Positions 7,989-15,373 of a DNA stretch of 34,710 nucleotides are shown in pieces. Every line of letters starts with the position of its first letter. Positions within the stretch are counted from its first letter, which is position 1. The notes under the pieces were generated by a model. It was not told the origin of the DNA. It saw nothing but the letters and a program-made list of their open reading frames with translations, and ran no database searches. Source of the DNA: a bacterium (GTDB lineage Bacteria; Ratteibacteria; UBA8468; B48-G9; DSTR01); contig JAKPFT010000091.1 of NCBI GenBank assembly GCA_029551285.1, positions 1 to 34,710 of the forward strand. The letters run 5' to 3'. The position numbers were made by a program, and so were the translations under genes.

Positions 7989-8900
7989 CTAAGTCTGGTT
8001 TGGAAGAAAAGCCTCACATCTTTTGACCGCTTGCTCAAGGCTGACAAAGGTGAACTGATATTGGTTGTGAAGAACTTCTAACTGCTGGCTGATGAGGTTC
8101 ACTTTCTCACGGGATATTCGTTTTCCTGCTTCTTCCACAATTTCGTAAGGGTGGAAACACCAGGTGAATAAGCTGGGAAAATCTCCAGGTGTCTGGTTCG
8201 GACAGGAAAACTCCACTGTTTCAGAGATAGCCAACCATCTTTTCACTCTTTCAAAGTTAATCTTCAAAGATAGGTACCCTACTGGAACCTGAAGGAAGTG
8301 TCCGACAAAAGGTTTCCAGCCGCCTTGTCCCTCCCGGATAGGAGCAACTCTTATGCGGGTGAAATAACTGGAGTAATTTTCTTCGTCATGTCGGTAAGGT
8401 CTGATGCCTTCTGGAATGAGGCGGTTGTCGTACGCTATGTTGCCATGGTGATCCAGCCCGGCCATGCCCGGGTAGATATCAGAGCACACTGTATAACCGA
8501 GTTCTCTCAAAGCGGCATAAACTGTGGCCTCCTGGAGAAAGCAGCCATTGCGGTGAAATAGAATTTTTCTTCCCACCTTCCTCTTCTTCAAGAAATCTTC
8601 CACTCTTCTCTTGCTGGCCTGGCAGTATTGTTTAACTGTTTCCTTATTTAACGGCCTTTTCATCTTATCCAGATGGTCATGCAGTCCGAGCGTGTCACCT
8701 CTCCTGATGGCCTCATCAAGAAATGATTTGTGATAACGGGTGAGCTGAAAATCATTTTCGTTCAGAAACCAGGTGACATGTCCGGAAACCCCGGAACCAT
8801 CAAAAACCGCCAGTAGCTGCTCTAATGTTTCCTGGCGGAGCCCGGTCGCATCCACTCTCAGGTCGCAGTCAACCGTAATCAGAAAAAGTCTCTTGCTCAT
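7989..8900 (-). CDS. Putative polysaccharide deacetylase (NodB/CE4-like)
   Basis: The 303-residue protein has remnants of the CE4 motif set: TVDCD at residues 9-13 (motif 1 aspartates), GLHDHLDKM at 72-80 (metal-binding histidines), FHRNG at 115-119 and TWCFHPYE near residue 248 (late catalytic His). These fit metal-dependent removal of N- or O-acetyl groups from a sugar. The match is motif level only, and no signal peptide is present, so a cytoplasmic oligosaccharide is more likely the substrate than intact polymer. Its ATG overlaps the stop of the cupin gene (ATGA), implying translational coupling. A different hydrolase of the same beta/alpha barrel fold is the main alternative. Confidence 0.68.
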   Translation of the reverse strand: MSKRLFLITVDCDLRVDATGLRQETLEQLLAVFDGSGVSGHVTWFLNENDFQLTRYHKSFLDEAIRRGDTLGLHDHLDKMKRPLNKETVKQYCQASKRRVEDFLKKRKVGRKILFHRNGCFLQEATVYAALRELGYTVCSDIYPGMAGLDHHGNIAYDNRLIPEGIRPYRHDEENYSSYFTRIRVAPIREGQGGWKPFVGHFLQVPVGYLSLKINFERVKRWLAISETVEFSCPNQTPGDFPSLFTWCFHPYEIVEEAGKRISREKVNLISQQLEVLHNQYQFTFVSLEQAVKRCEAFLPNQT

Positions 8901-9241
8901 TTTTTCTCGGGTTTATCCTGACCGCAACAGCAGGGCAGGCTATCTTTTTCCACGGTGCGAATCACAAGATATTTAGCTTTCCCAGTGATTATCTTCATGA
9001 GACCATGTCTTATTCTGGAAGGGAAGAAAATACTTTCCCCGGCGCCGACTTTTTTCCTCTTTCCTGATATTTCGCATTCTATCTGCCCCTGGAGAACGTA
9101 GATAACTTCCTCAGCACTGTGGCTATGTTCGTAATGCGAAGTCCTTTCTTGCTCAGATTGAGGGTGGTTTTCTGTCAGATGGATGTGAAGTTTCTTTGCC
9201 CCTTCGTGGTAACCAACGAGACTCCGATAACTCAGGCCCAT
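8897..9241 (-). CDS. Small single-domain cupin
   Basis: The predicted 114-residue protein holds one cupin barrel. Motif 1 is H39-x-H41-S-x3-E45 followed by YVLQG, and motif 2 is PSRIRHGL with H79, so a metal site is likely intact. Cupins of this size act as sugar isomerases, epimerases, lyases or sensors; nothing here chooses between them. I start at ATG 9241 because a GGGAGG Shine-Dalgarno lies 5 nt upstream; the longer in-frame start at 9310 has none. The C-terminus carries three consecutive cysteines (residues 104-106) and a charged tail. It is coupled by ATGA overlap to the deacetylase gene, suggesting they act on the same intermediate. Confidence 0.82.
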   Translation of the reverse strand: MGLSYRSLVGYHEGAKKLHIHLTENHPQSEQERTSHYEHSHSAEEVIYVLQGQIECEISGKRKKVGAGESIFFPSRIRHGLMKIITGKAKYLVIRTVEKDSLPCCCGQDKPEKK

Positions 9242-9368
9242 CTTCCCTCCCGTAACGAGAAAAAATTTCACTCGCCTTTTCTGTCTCCGGCCGGACAAGT
9301 TTTGGACCAATAGGCGGTAAAGCCGGCCCCGCTTCAGGCTTCAAAGAGCGGCTATCCTTTAAAGCGCT

Positions 9369-11717
9369 CTACTTCCAGTAAACCGCTAACTTTTGCCGCA
9401 GGGTCCGGATTTGCTCCGGTGCCATCAGCAGACAGGTTTTCCGGTCAAGACCCAGTTCCGTCATCAACCGGCGCCTGGCCTCAACCGAAGACTCTTCTGG
9501 CCGACGGATTTTTTCCGCTGTTTCGCAGAAGATATCGTAGTCTTCTATACCGTCCCGGAAATTTTCCAGCCGGAGGCTGCTTACCGGCCCCTGTTCGCCC
9601 GGGTAAATAAGCATAGGATAGGAGTGCAGAAACAGGCCATCCAGGGCCGCATTCCATTCGGAACGAATGCTGTCGGAGATAAAACTGCTGTTACCGGCCC
9701 ACCGGTTTGAATTCCAGAGCAAAAAGCCATCCGCTTCCACCAGGAGCGTTCTCCAGGGAATCAGCCTGGGAAAGACAGTATCTGTTTCTATGTTGAAACC
9801 AGGTCCGTTGTACCACCAGACTTCCTTGCCCATCTGCCTGGCTTTGAGGGCTGTTTCGTAATTGTAACTGGTGACACCTGCCACAAAAATATCAAGTGCA
9901 TCCTTTAGAACGGAATTGGTACCATAACTGGCGTCGTGAATCGTGCTCATGGTTTTCAGTCCGGTCTTTTTTACCCGGCTGAAAATCTGAGCCGCAAAGT
10001 CAAAGAATTCGTACCACTGTTCGTCAAACCCATAGAAGCAGGAAAGTGGAAGTAACCCCTGCTCTCTTAACCAGGGCACCAGTTTTTTCTCAACCTCTTC
10101 CAGACGAACCCAGTCTTCTTTTTTCAGGGTTGGCTGGCCGCCGGGGTCAACTCTGGCCACTGAGATACCGGCGGCGTGAAAATAATTCTGACCGTGGCGG
10201 ACTGCTTTCTGAACGACTTTCGGCGGATAATAGTCAATTCCTTCATAGAGCGAGCCAATTCCAATCCGGTAATCAATCAGCAAATTGTAAAACCTATCAG
10301 CCACGGCTGGCCATCTTTCACCGTAGCCCAGCCGGCCAGAATATTCTTTAGCCATCCTGGGAGAAAAACTCAGATTCTTCTTCAGGTACCACTTCTCGGG
10401 TAGATATCCCGGGAGAACTTCTATGTTTAGTCGCTCCTGGTGGTGGAGACCTTTTCCAGTAATGATAACGTCAGCGTAGTAAATACCTGGCTTGACTGTA
10501 CGCGGTACTTTCACCTCCAGCCAGATCGGCTGGAAGGTATTTTTCTCCACAGAGAAAGTCTCTTTCTCCAGAAGGGGGTCAGGCCACCAGTTAGAACAGG
10601 GGAATGGTTCGGAACGGTAGTAGTTAACCGAAGGATTTTCTATCCTGACATAGCCAACCACTTTCCAGGAAAAGGTCTCAGGCGGCAATTTTTTCTCCGT
10701 GGAACCAATTGGCAGAATCTTGACCGTTAAATCCTGAAGATTTTTGCGAGGAATGAGCACCATCTGAATGGCTTCTATTTCTCCAGGGAAAAGAGCAAGT
10801 TCTGCTTTCCGGATCTCCTTATCGGAAAGGGGCATCTCCTCAATGAAAACCCTGCTCATGCTGTCAGCCCAGACAACGGCCACATCATCTTTAGACTTCT
10901 TAAATAGCTGCTCAGAAAAAAAATGGCGGCTGAGTTTGCGTTCCGTGGTTACGGCCTGCTGCAGGAGTTTCCACAGGTTAGCCCGCTCCGGAGTAGCAAG
11001 GGAAGACTGCCCTTTTATTCTGGAGAGCTCCCGGGCAAGATTTTTGACGGTTCTTTCTATCTCGGAAAAAGAAAGGCTAACTTCTTTTGCCCGGAAACGG
11101 TTTTTCTCCAGGAAAGAAATAAACTGCGGAGCCATCTCCTGAAAGGTTTCCAGAATGTTATCACTGATTTCCAGGTCGTCAAACCAGACCTCGTCCCCGT
11201 GGCCATGCTGGTTACTCAAAAGAATTTTGGCTTTCACTGCTTCGGAAGGCATCCGCGCGGTGTAACAAAGTTGCTGCCAGCCGTCCGTGGTACCGGTGAG
11301 GAAGATATCTTCATCAATACTGCTGAAAACAGCCGAAACCTGCTGAGGGCCTTTAACCGATGGCACTGGCTTTTCGCGAAGGCTCTGGAGCACAAGTCCT
11401 GTTTTCCCGCGGCCATTTTTTAATTTGGCCCAGACCGTGACAGTATATTCGGCACCTCCAACAACATCAATGATGGTCTGCCAGAGAGCCGTTTTGGGAC
11501 CTTCATTTTTAAGAAAAACTGAGGCCTGCCCAGTTCTTCTAATCTGTCTGTCCACTGCAAAACTGGCTTTTGTTCCAGGCGAAGCATAGGTTGACCAGTT
11601 TTCAGGTGATTCCTTCCCTTTCTCAAACCCTCCGTTATAGTCCTCCACAAGCGGAAGAGAAAAACTGGTAGCCGGCACCAGAAAAAGCAGCAGGCTCAAG
11701 ATAATTCTCAGTTTCAT
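9369..11717 (-). CDS. Secreted GH123/DUF4091-like glycoside hydrolase with N-terminal carbohydrate-binding domain
   Basis: The 782-residue protein starts with a signal peptide (MKLRIILSLLLFLVPATSFS). Residues about 28-195 look like a CBM4/9-type jelly roll (NGGFEKGKESPENWSTY, then EVWFDDLEIS). A helical linker and a DUF4091-type catalytic barrel follow. The barrel has YGFDEQWYE, with an Asp-Glu pair near residues 565-566, at the place used in GH123 for substrate-assisted catalysis. Near the C-terminus, SSLRLENFRDGIEDYD is the usual DUF4091 signature. GH123 enzymes remove beta-linked N-acetylgalactosamine, but this family is broad, so GalNAc is only a suggestion. The start at 11717 is chosen because the signal peptide begins there; the 29 extra upstream codons overlap the pseudopilin gene. 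Confidence 0.86.
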   Translation of the reverse strand: MKLRIILSLLLFLVPATSFSLPLVEDYNGGFEKGKESPENWSTYASPGTKASFAVDRQIRRTGQASVFLKNEGPKTALWQTIIDVVGGAEYTVTVWAKLKNGRGKTGLVLQSLREKPVPSVKGPQQVSAVFSSIDEDIFLTGTTDGWQQLCYTARMPSEAVKAKILLSNQHGHGDEVWFDDLEISDNILETFQEMAPQFISFLEKNRFRAKEVSLSFSEIERTVKNLARELSRIKGQSSLATPERANLWKLLQQAVTTERKLSRHFFSEQLFKKSKDDVAVVWADSMSRVFIEEMPLSDKEIRKAELALFPGEIEAIQMVLIPRKNLQDLTVKILPIGSTEKKLPPETFSWKVVGYVRIENPSVNYYRSEPFPCSNWWPDPLLEKETFSVEKNTFQPIWLEVKVPRTVKPGIYYADVIITGKGLHHQERLNIEVLPGYLPEKWYLKKNLSFSPRMAKEYSGRLGYGERWPAVADRFYNLLIDYRIGIGSLYEGIDYYPPKVVQKAVRHGQNYFHAAGISVARVDPGGQPTLKKEDWVRLEEVEKKLVPWLREQGLLPLSCFYGFDEQWYEFFDFAAQIFSRVKKTGLKTMSTIHDASYGTNSVLKDALDIFVAGVTSYNYETALKARQMGKEVWWYNGPGFNIETDTVFPRLIPWRTLLVEADGFLLWNSNRWAGNSSFISDSIRSEWNAALDGLFLHSYPMLIYPGEQGPVSSLRLENFRDGIEDYDIFCETAEKIRRPEESSVEARRRLMTELGLDRKTCLLMAPEQIRTLRQKLAVYWK

Positions 11718-11727
11718 CGTTGCTTCG

Positions 11728-12387
11728 TTAATAAGGTTTAGCCCAGAAAGGTTCAGTGTTGCTGGCTGGTATTGGGTCAGTCCAGAGAACAGAATGGCCG
11801 TCAAAGAAGAGAACTGTTACCCCGTTTTTGTGCCGGTTGGTCCTGGCCTGGTTAATCTTATCAATCCAGGCTACGGCCACGCGGTACATCTCTGTGTCAT
11901 CTGTCTCCGCCAGGAGTGCGGTGTGAGAAGGTGTTCTTACCAGCGAATACTTTCGCCAGGGCTGGTCAGGATTTCCCCAGTAGTAATTTTCGCCGAAACG
12001 CGGCAACCAGGCTGAAACTGTTCCGCGGTAAGAAGGACAACTGAAAACCTTCAGTTTTCTGGTGTCCACGGCACCGTCTGATGGCCGAACAGCAGCCGGC
12101 TGGGTGTAAGGGGCAATCCGGGTGTACCAGCATTTGTGGCCATGTGTAGCACTGTCGTTCTTCACGGCCAGCGGGATGTATTCGTCGTAGTCGTTGAAGT
12201 ACATATGAAAAGCCAGACCCAGTTGTTTCAGGTTGCTCAGACAGGTGGCAATTCTGGCCCGCTCCCTTGCTTTGGCCAGCGCTGGCAAAAGCATCGCGGC
12301 TAAAATGGCGATAATGGCAATGACCACCAGAAGTTCAATCAGCGTGAAACCGGCACTGCCTGAACCAACAATTCTTTTCCTTCCCAT
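11728..12387 (-). CDS. Type II secretion-like pseudopilin, H-X9-DG family
   Basis: The 219-residue product has the prepilin peptidase site [29 protein letters not shown]. Cleavage would follow the glycine, leaving F+1 and E+5 and a long hydrophobic helix. The C-terminus contains [16 protein letters not shown], an exact H-X9-DG. These proteins occur in very large families in Planctomycetes, Lentisphaerae and related phyla, often next to sugar hydrolase genes; their role is unproven but probably surface or periplasmic assembly. A GGGGAGG Shine-Dalgarno 5-6 nt before ATG 12387 sets the start. The first 49 bp overlap the end of the repressor gene, so the two are one transcript. Confidence 0.9.
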   Translation of the reverse strand: MGRKRIVGSGSAGFTLIELLVVIAIIAILAAMLLPALAKARERARIATCLSNLKQLGLAFHMYFNDYDEYIPLAVKNDSATHGHKCWYTRIAPYTQPAAVRPSDGAVDTRKLKVFSCPSYRGTVSAWLPRFGENYYWGNPDQPWRKYSLVRTPSHTALLAETDDTEMYRVAVAWIDKINQARTNRHKNGVTVLFFDGHSVLWTDPIPASNTEPFWAKPY

Positions 12388-13532
12388 TTTTTCCTCCCCG
12401 GCAGGTAATCCTGCCATAAAGTTGCTGGTGGGGCACAGCTTTCCCGATGGACCAGATAAGTCTTCAAGACCCTTTTCCTGGTTATGGCTGTATCCCGGCC
12501 ATTAAGTAAGCAGGCCAGCATCCGGCCGGCTTCCCGTCCCATTTCGTAGCGGGGTTTGTACACGGTGGTCAGGGCAGGCTTAGTTCTGACCGCCAGCGGG
12601 ATATCATCAAAGCCGATAACTGAAAGTTCTTCTGGTACTAACAATTCTGTAACCCGGGCTTTCTCCATGAGGTTTGCCGCTTTGAAATCCGTATCGCAGA
12701 AGAAAGCAGTCGGACGTTGTTTGGCCCGCAACAATGATTCTGCCGGCACATCTTCATCATCCTTTTCCACCTGGCAGAGCCAGGTTTTTTCCGGGGTGAC
12801 TCCATTTTTTTTCATGGCCGCCAGGTAAAGCCGGTAGCGGAGACTTCCGCTAATCCTGCCAACATAACCAATCTTTCTGTGTCCAATTCTAAAAAGAAAG
12901 TCTATAGCCTGGCTGATACCGGCAGCTTCGTCAGCCATAACATAGTGAGCCTTATTTCCCAGAGCGCCTGGTTCCTTCACATTAAGCAGGACGAAGGGCA
13001 GATGCAGGCGATGAACGGTTTTCAAAATTTCTCTATCCACCCGGGAGTTCAAGGACCAGAGGATGAAACCGACCACGCTTCTCTGCCTGATTTTCTCCAG
13101 ACAGAAAGAAAGCATTTCTTCCGGGTCTTCTGGATGGAGATAAAGAAGAAGTGACATGTGCCAGTTAGCCAGTTCGTCAGCGATACCCTGGACATAGTCC
13201 TGAATGGTTTGAGAATTATAACCCTGGTAAACAGAGCGCAAGAATAGGCCAATCTGCCTTTCCTGCTCCGGTACCCGGTGGTTAATGCTTCCTGGTCGCC
13301 ACAGCCAGGTTTCCCCGCGCACCACGGCGCCTCGCCCCTGGTATACTTCCAGCAGGCCATCCACGGCCAGTTTCTTGACGGCCTGCTGGACCGTGGCCAG
13401 CGAGACATTGTAAGTTCTGGCCAAATCCCGGTAAGGCGGAAGGGTGCTACCGGAGGGGTAGACTCCTTTCTTTATTTGCTGGCGCAAGCTGTTTTCAATC
13501 ATGCGGATAAGCCCGATTCTCTGGCCGTTCAT
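12339..13532 (-). CDS. GntR-type winged-helix / LacI-type sensor transcriptional repressor
   Basis: The 397-residue protein has an N-terminal GntR winged helix (residues about 6-72; [25 protein letters not shown] is typical). A periplasmic-binding-protein sensor of the LacI/GalR type follows from about residue 90 to the end ([23 protein letters not shown] near residue 310). This chimera, as in the arabinose repressor AraR, binds a sugar to release DNA. I start at ATG 13532: a perfect sigma-70 promoter ends 6 nt upstream of it, so the in-frame ATG at 13601 lies upstream of the promoter. There is no Shine-Dalgarno, consistent with a leaderless mRNA. It stands between two divergent carbohydrate gene clusters and is the natural candidate to control both. 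Confidence 0.9.
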   Translation of the reverse strand: MNGQRIGLIRMIENSLRQQIKKGVYPSGSTLPPYRDLARTYNVSLATVQQAVKKLAVDGLLEVYQGRGAVVRGETWLWRPGSINHRVPEQERQIGLFLRSVYQGYNSQTIQDYVQGIADELANWHMSLLLYLHPEDPEEMLSFCLEKIRQRSVVGFILWSLNSRVDREILKTVHRLHLPFVLLNVKEPGALGNKAHYVMADEAAGISQAIDFLFRIGHRKIGYVGRISGSLRYRLYLAAMKKNGVTPEKTWLCQVEKDDEDVPAESLLRAKQRPTAFFCDTDFKAANLMEKARVTELLVPEELSVIGFDDIPLAVRTKPALTTVYKPRYEMGREAGRMLACLLNGRDTAITRKRVLKTYLVHRESCAPPATLWQDYLPGRKKWEGKELLVQAVPVSR

Positions 13533-13535
13533 AAT

Positions 13536-13560
13536 ACAATTATACTGAATGTTTAATTGT
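13536..13560. promoter_or_regulatory. Candidate autoregulatory operator, ACAATTA-N11-TAATTGT
   Basis: A perfect 7-bp inverted repeat (13536-13542 and 13554-13560) straddles the -10 and spacer of the repressor promoter, with half-site centres 18 bp apart. Its placement would block RNA polymerase, as expected for autorepression by the GntR/LacI protein. I did not find the same full motif at the divergent promoter 13860-13888. That the repressor binds here is an inference. Confidence 0.5.
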
Positions 13561-13567
13561 TTGTCAA
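13539..13567 (-). promoter_or_regulatory. Perfect-consensus sigma-70 promoter of the repressor gene (leaderless)
   Basis: On the minus strand TTGACA (13567-13562), 17 bp, TATAAT (13544-13539) match consensus at 12 of 12 positions. The -10 ends 6 nt before ATG 13532, so transcription should start at or within a base of the A of the start codon. Confidence 0.88.
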
Positions 13568-13859
13568 GGGCAGGGTATCTGACTACAGAGGTCGTTACCA
13601 CCCTGCTGGAGGGCTGGAGATCTCACCTTCACCTTAATCCTTTTGCCTCAAGGGAAAGCCGGAAGTAGCGGCTGGTCCTGATAAGCAGGAAACCTTTCCC
13701 CAACGGCTGAGTGACCAACAGAGAGAAAAAAAAAGAAGTGATTCTACCAGTACTCTGTCAGGTTTGGGATTATCCGGTGAAAAGTCCGCTTCAGACTGGT
13801 CCTTCCCTGGATTTTAAATGACTTCGTTCCGGTAGGCCAGCGGCCGTCAGAGACTGGAT
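13568..13859. other. Divergent intergenic region, no gene seen
   Basis: This stretch lies between the two consensus promoters that face away from each other. No convincing ORF, RNA gene or terminator is visible. A 7-bp inverted repeat, GCAGGGT/ACCCTGC, begins near 13570. The rest could hold further operator or catabolite-control sites, but I cannot name one. Confidence 0.6.
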
Positions 13860-13888
13860 TTGACAGGAAAATTAAGGGCTGATATAAT
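13860..13888 (+). promoter_or_regulatory. Perfect-consensus sigma-70 promoter of the divergent plus-strand cluster
   Basis: TTGACA (13860-13865), 17 bp, TATAAT (13883-13888) match consensus at all 12 positions. The predicted start, near 13895, leaves a leader of about 17 nt that contains a GGGGGG Shine-Dalgarno before ATG 13912. In contrast to the repressor, this gene therefore has an ordinary leader. Confidence 0.9.
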
Positions 13889-13911
13889 CTTTTACAACAA
13901 GGGGGGCCGGC

Positions 13912-14574
13912 ATGAAGCGCGGGTTTACTTTGATTGAACTTTTGGTGGTGATTGCCATTATTGCAATTTTAGCCGCCTTGCTCCTTCCAGCCCTTTCCCG
14001 GGCCACAAGCAAAGCCAGACAGGCAGTCTGCATGAACAACCTCAAACAGATCGGCCTTTCCGTGATGCTTTATGTCCAGGATTGGGGTGACTGGTTACCC
14101 CTGGGCGGTTTAAACGCTCCGGGAGGTTTCAAGGACTTGATGAATCTCGGCTATATGGCCGGCAAACTTTTTTCCTGTCCGGCGGATACAACCAGAACGC
14201 CTGGTGGGCTTTGGGGAAGTGGCACCGAAAAACACTGGTACAGGTATAGCTGGGATAAGGAGGCTTATCCCAGTTACATCTGGAATGCCGCAACAGGATG
14301 TTTTCAAAATGGTCAGTGGGTATGGAATACCAAACCACAGAAAATAGGAAAATTACGTTGGCCACAAAACGATATGCTCTGCGGGGACGGCGAGACGCAC
14401 CGCAACAGCAATGCCTATTATCACAAAGCCGATTGGGCCTATGGTTGGGTGTCCTGGGAGTTTGAAAGACATGGAGGGGGACTGAATTTTCTTTTTGCCG
14501 ACAGCCACGCGGGCTGGTTGACTTACCAGCAGTACTATTCAAGAGAGTTTTATTATGGCAGTCGCGACTTCTGA
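13912..14574 (+). CDS. Type II secretion-like pseudopilin
   Basis: The 220-residue product opens [20 protein letters not shown], a class III prepilin site with a very short leader, and continues with [25 protein letters not shown]. The C-terminal segment [18 protein letters not shown] matches the H-X9-DG pattern except that the final G is S. It is the first gene after a consensus promoter and is followed, 21 bp after its stop, by a secreted lectin-like protein. It resembles the pseudopilin at 11728-12387 at the N-terminus only, so one pseudopilin heads each arm of the divergent locus. The role is unproven. Confidence 0.9.
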   Translation: MKRGFTLIELLVVIAIIAILAALLLPALSRATSKARQAVCMNNLKQIGLSVMLYVQDWGDWLPLGGLNAPGGFKDLMNLGYMAGKLFSCPADTTRTPGGLWGSGTEKHWYRYSWDKEAYPSYIWNAATGCFQNGQWVWNTKPQKIGKLRWPQNDMLCGDGETHRNSNAYYHKADWAYGWVSWEFERHGGGLNFLFADSHAGWLTYQQYYSREFYYGSRDF

Positions 14575-14595
14575 AAAACAATCCGGGAGGAGAAG

Positions 14596-15372
14596 ATGCC
14601 GACGAAGAGAGGAGTGGCTGTTTTCCTTGGGGCGATGATTTTATTTTCGGCCGGGGCTGCCTGGAGCCAGGAAAAAGATTCAGCCGGGCAAGCCAGAAAG
14701 AAACTTCTTTCTGATAAGACGCTCCTCTTTTACGCACCTTTTGATTTTTCCGTGGATGCGGAAACCGCCTATCACCATAAGACCGGTCAACTGTACGGGG
14801 AGGCTCAATATGTAAAAGGTGTGGTGGGCAACTGTCTCTGGCTGCCGGCTGAGGGCAAGGGCAGTGTCGGCTATCCGATGAGTGACAATATTGACCTGGA
14901 TAGGGGCACTTTAATGTTCTGGTTCAAGCCAGGCTGGTGGGGTGATGAGGAAACAGGTAAGTACACGCTGCTGTGGGTTTCTATGAAGGACGCTAACAAG
15001 TACTTTGCTTTTCACCGGTCCTTTTCTCCCAAGTATCCAACCCTGCTTTACATTTCCCGTTCCTGGCAGGGTGGAACCAGCCTGCATACCGACCAGCACT
15101 TCAAAAAAGATACCTGGATGCATCTGGCGGCTACCTGGGATGCGGCGGCCAACAAGTTTCTTCTTTACATTAACGGCGAAGTTAAAGCCACCGGAACCTG
15201 GTCAGCCGTGGACAAAGACCCGGCGCTGCAGCCAAACCGGATGAGTCTGGGCCGGTATTATACCGCTGATACCCCGATCAACTCTGCTTACGACGAGTTT
15301 TACGTTTTCAAACGAGTCCTGACTCCAGAAGAGATTGCTGCTTACTGGAAAGAGACCAGGCCAGTTGAGTGA
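14596..15372 (+). CDS. Secreted LamG/concanavalin-A-like lectin-fold protein
   Basis: The 258-residue protein has a signal peptide (MPTKRGVAVFLGAMILFSAGAAWS) and one LamG/pentraxin-like jelly roll. The fold is shown by LLFYAPFDFSVDAE, GTLMFWFKP, WMHLAATWDAAANKFLLYINGE and the closing DEFYVFKRVLTPEEIAAYW, which is typical of LamGL repeats. Such modules bind sugars or serve as structural parts of surface proteins; no catalytic residues are evident. GGGAGGAG lies 4 nt before the ATG. The GH42-like gene starts 1 nt after its stop, so the two are likely translated together and may act on the same glycan. Confidence 0.86.
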   Translation: MPTKRGVAVFLGAMILFSAGAAWSQEKDSAGQARKKLLSDKTLLFYAPFDFSVDAETAYHHKTGQLYGEAQYVKGVVGNCLWLPAEGKGSVGYPMSDNIDLDRGTLMFWFKPGWWGDEETGKYTLLWVSMKDANKYFAFHRSFSPKYPTLLYISRSWQGGTSLHTDQHFKKDTWMHLAATWDAAANKFLLYINGEVKATGTWSAVDKDPALQPNRMSLGRYYTADTPINSAYDEFYVFKRVLTPEEIAAYWKETRPVE

Positions 15373-15373
15373 G

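Noticed and set aside
9346-9371. AGAGCG/CGCTCT inverted repeat at the end of the GH123-like gene as terminator
   Set aside because: It is only 6 bp with a 14-nt loop and no T-run, and the downstream cupin gene appears to belong to the same transcript.
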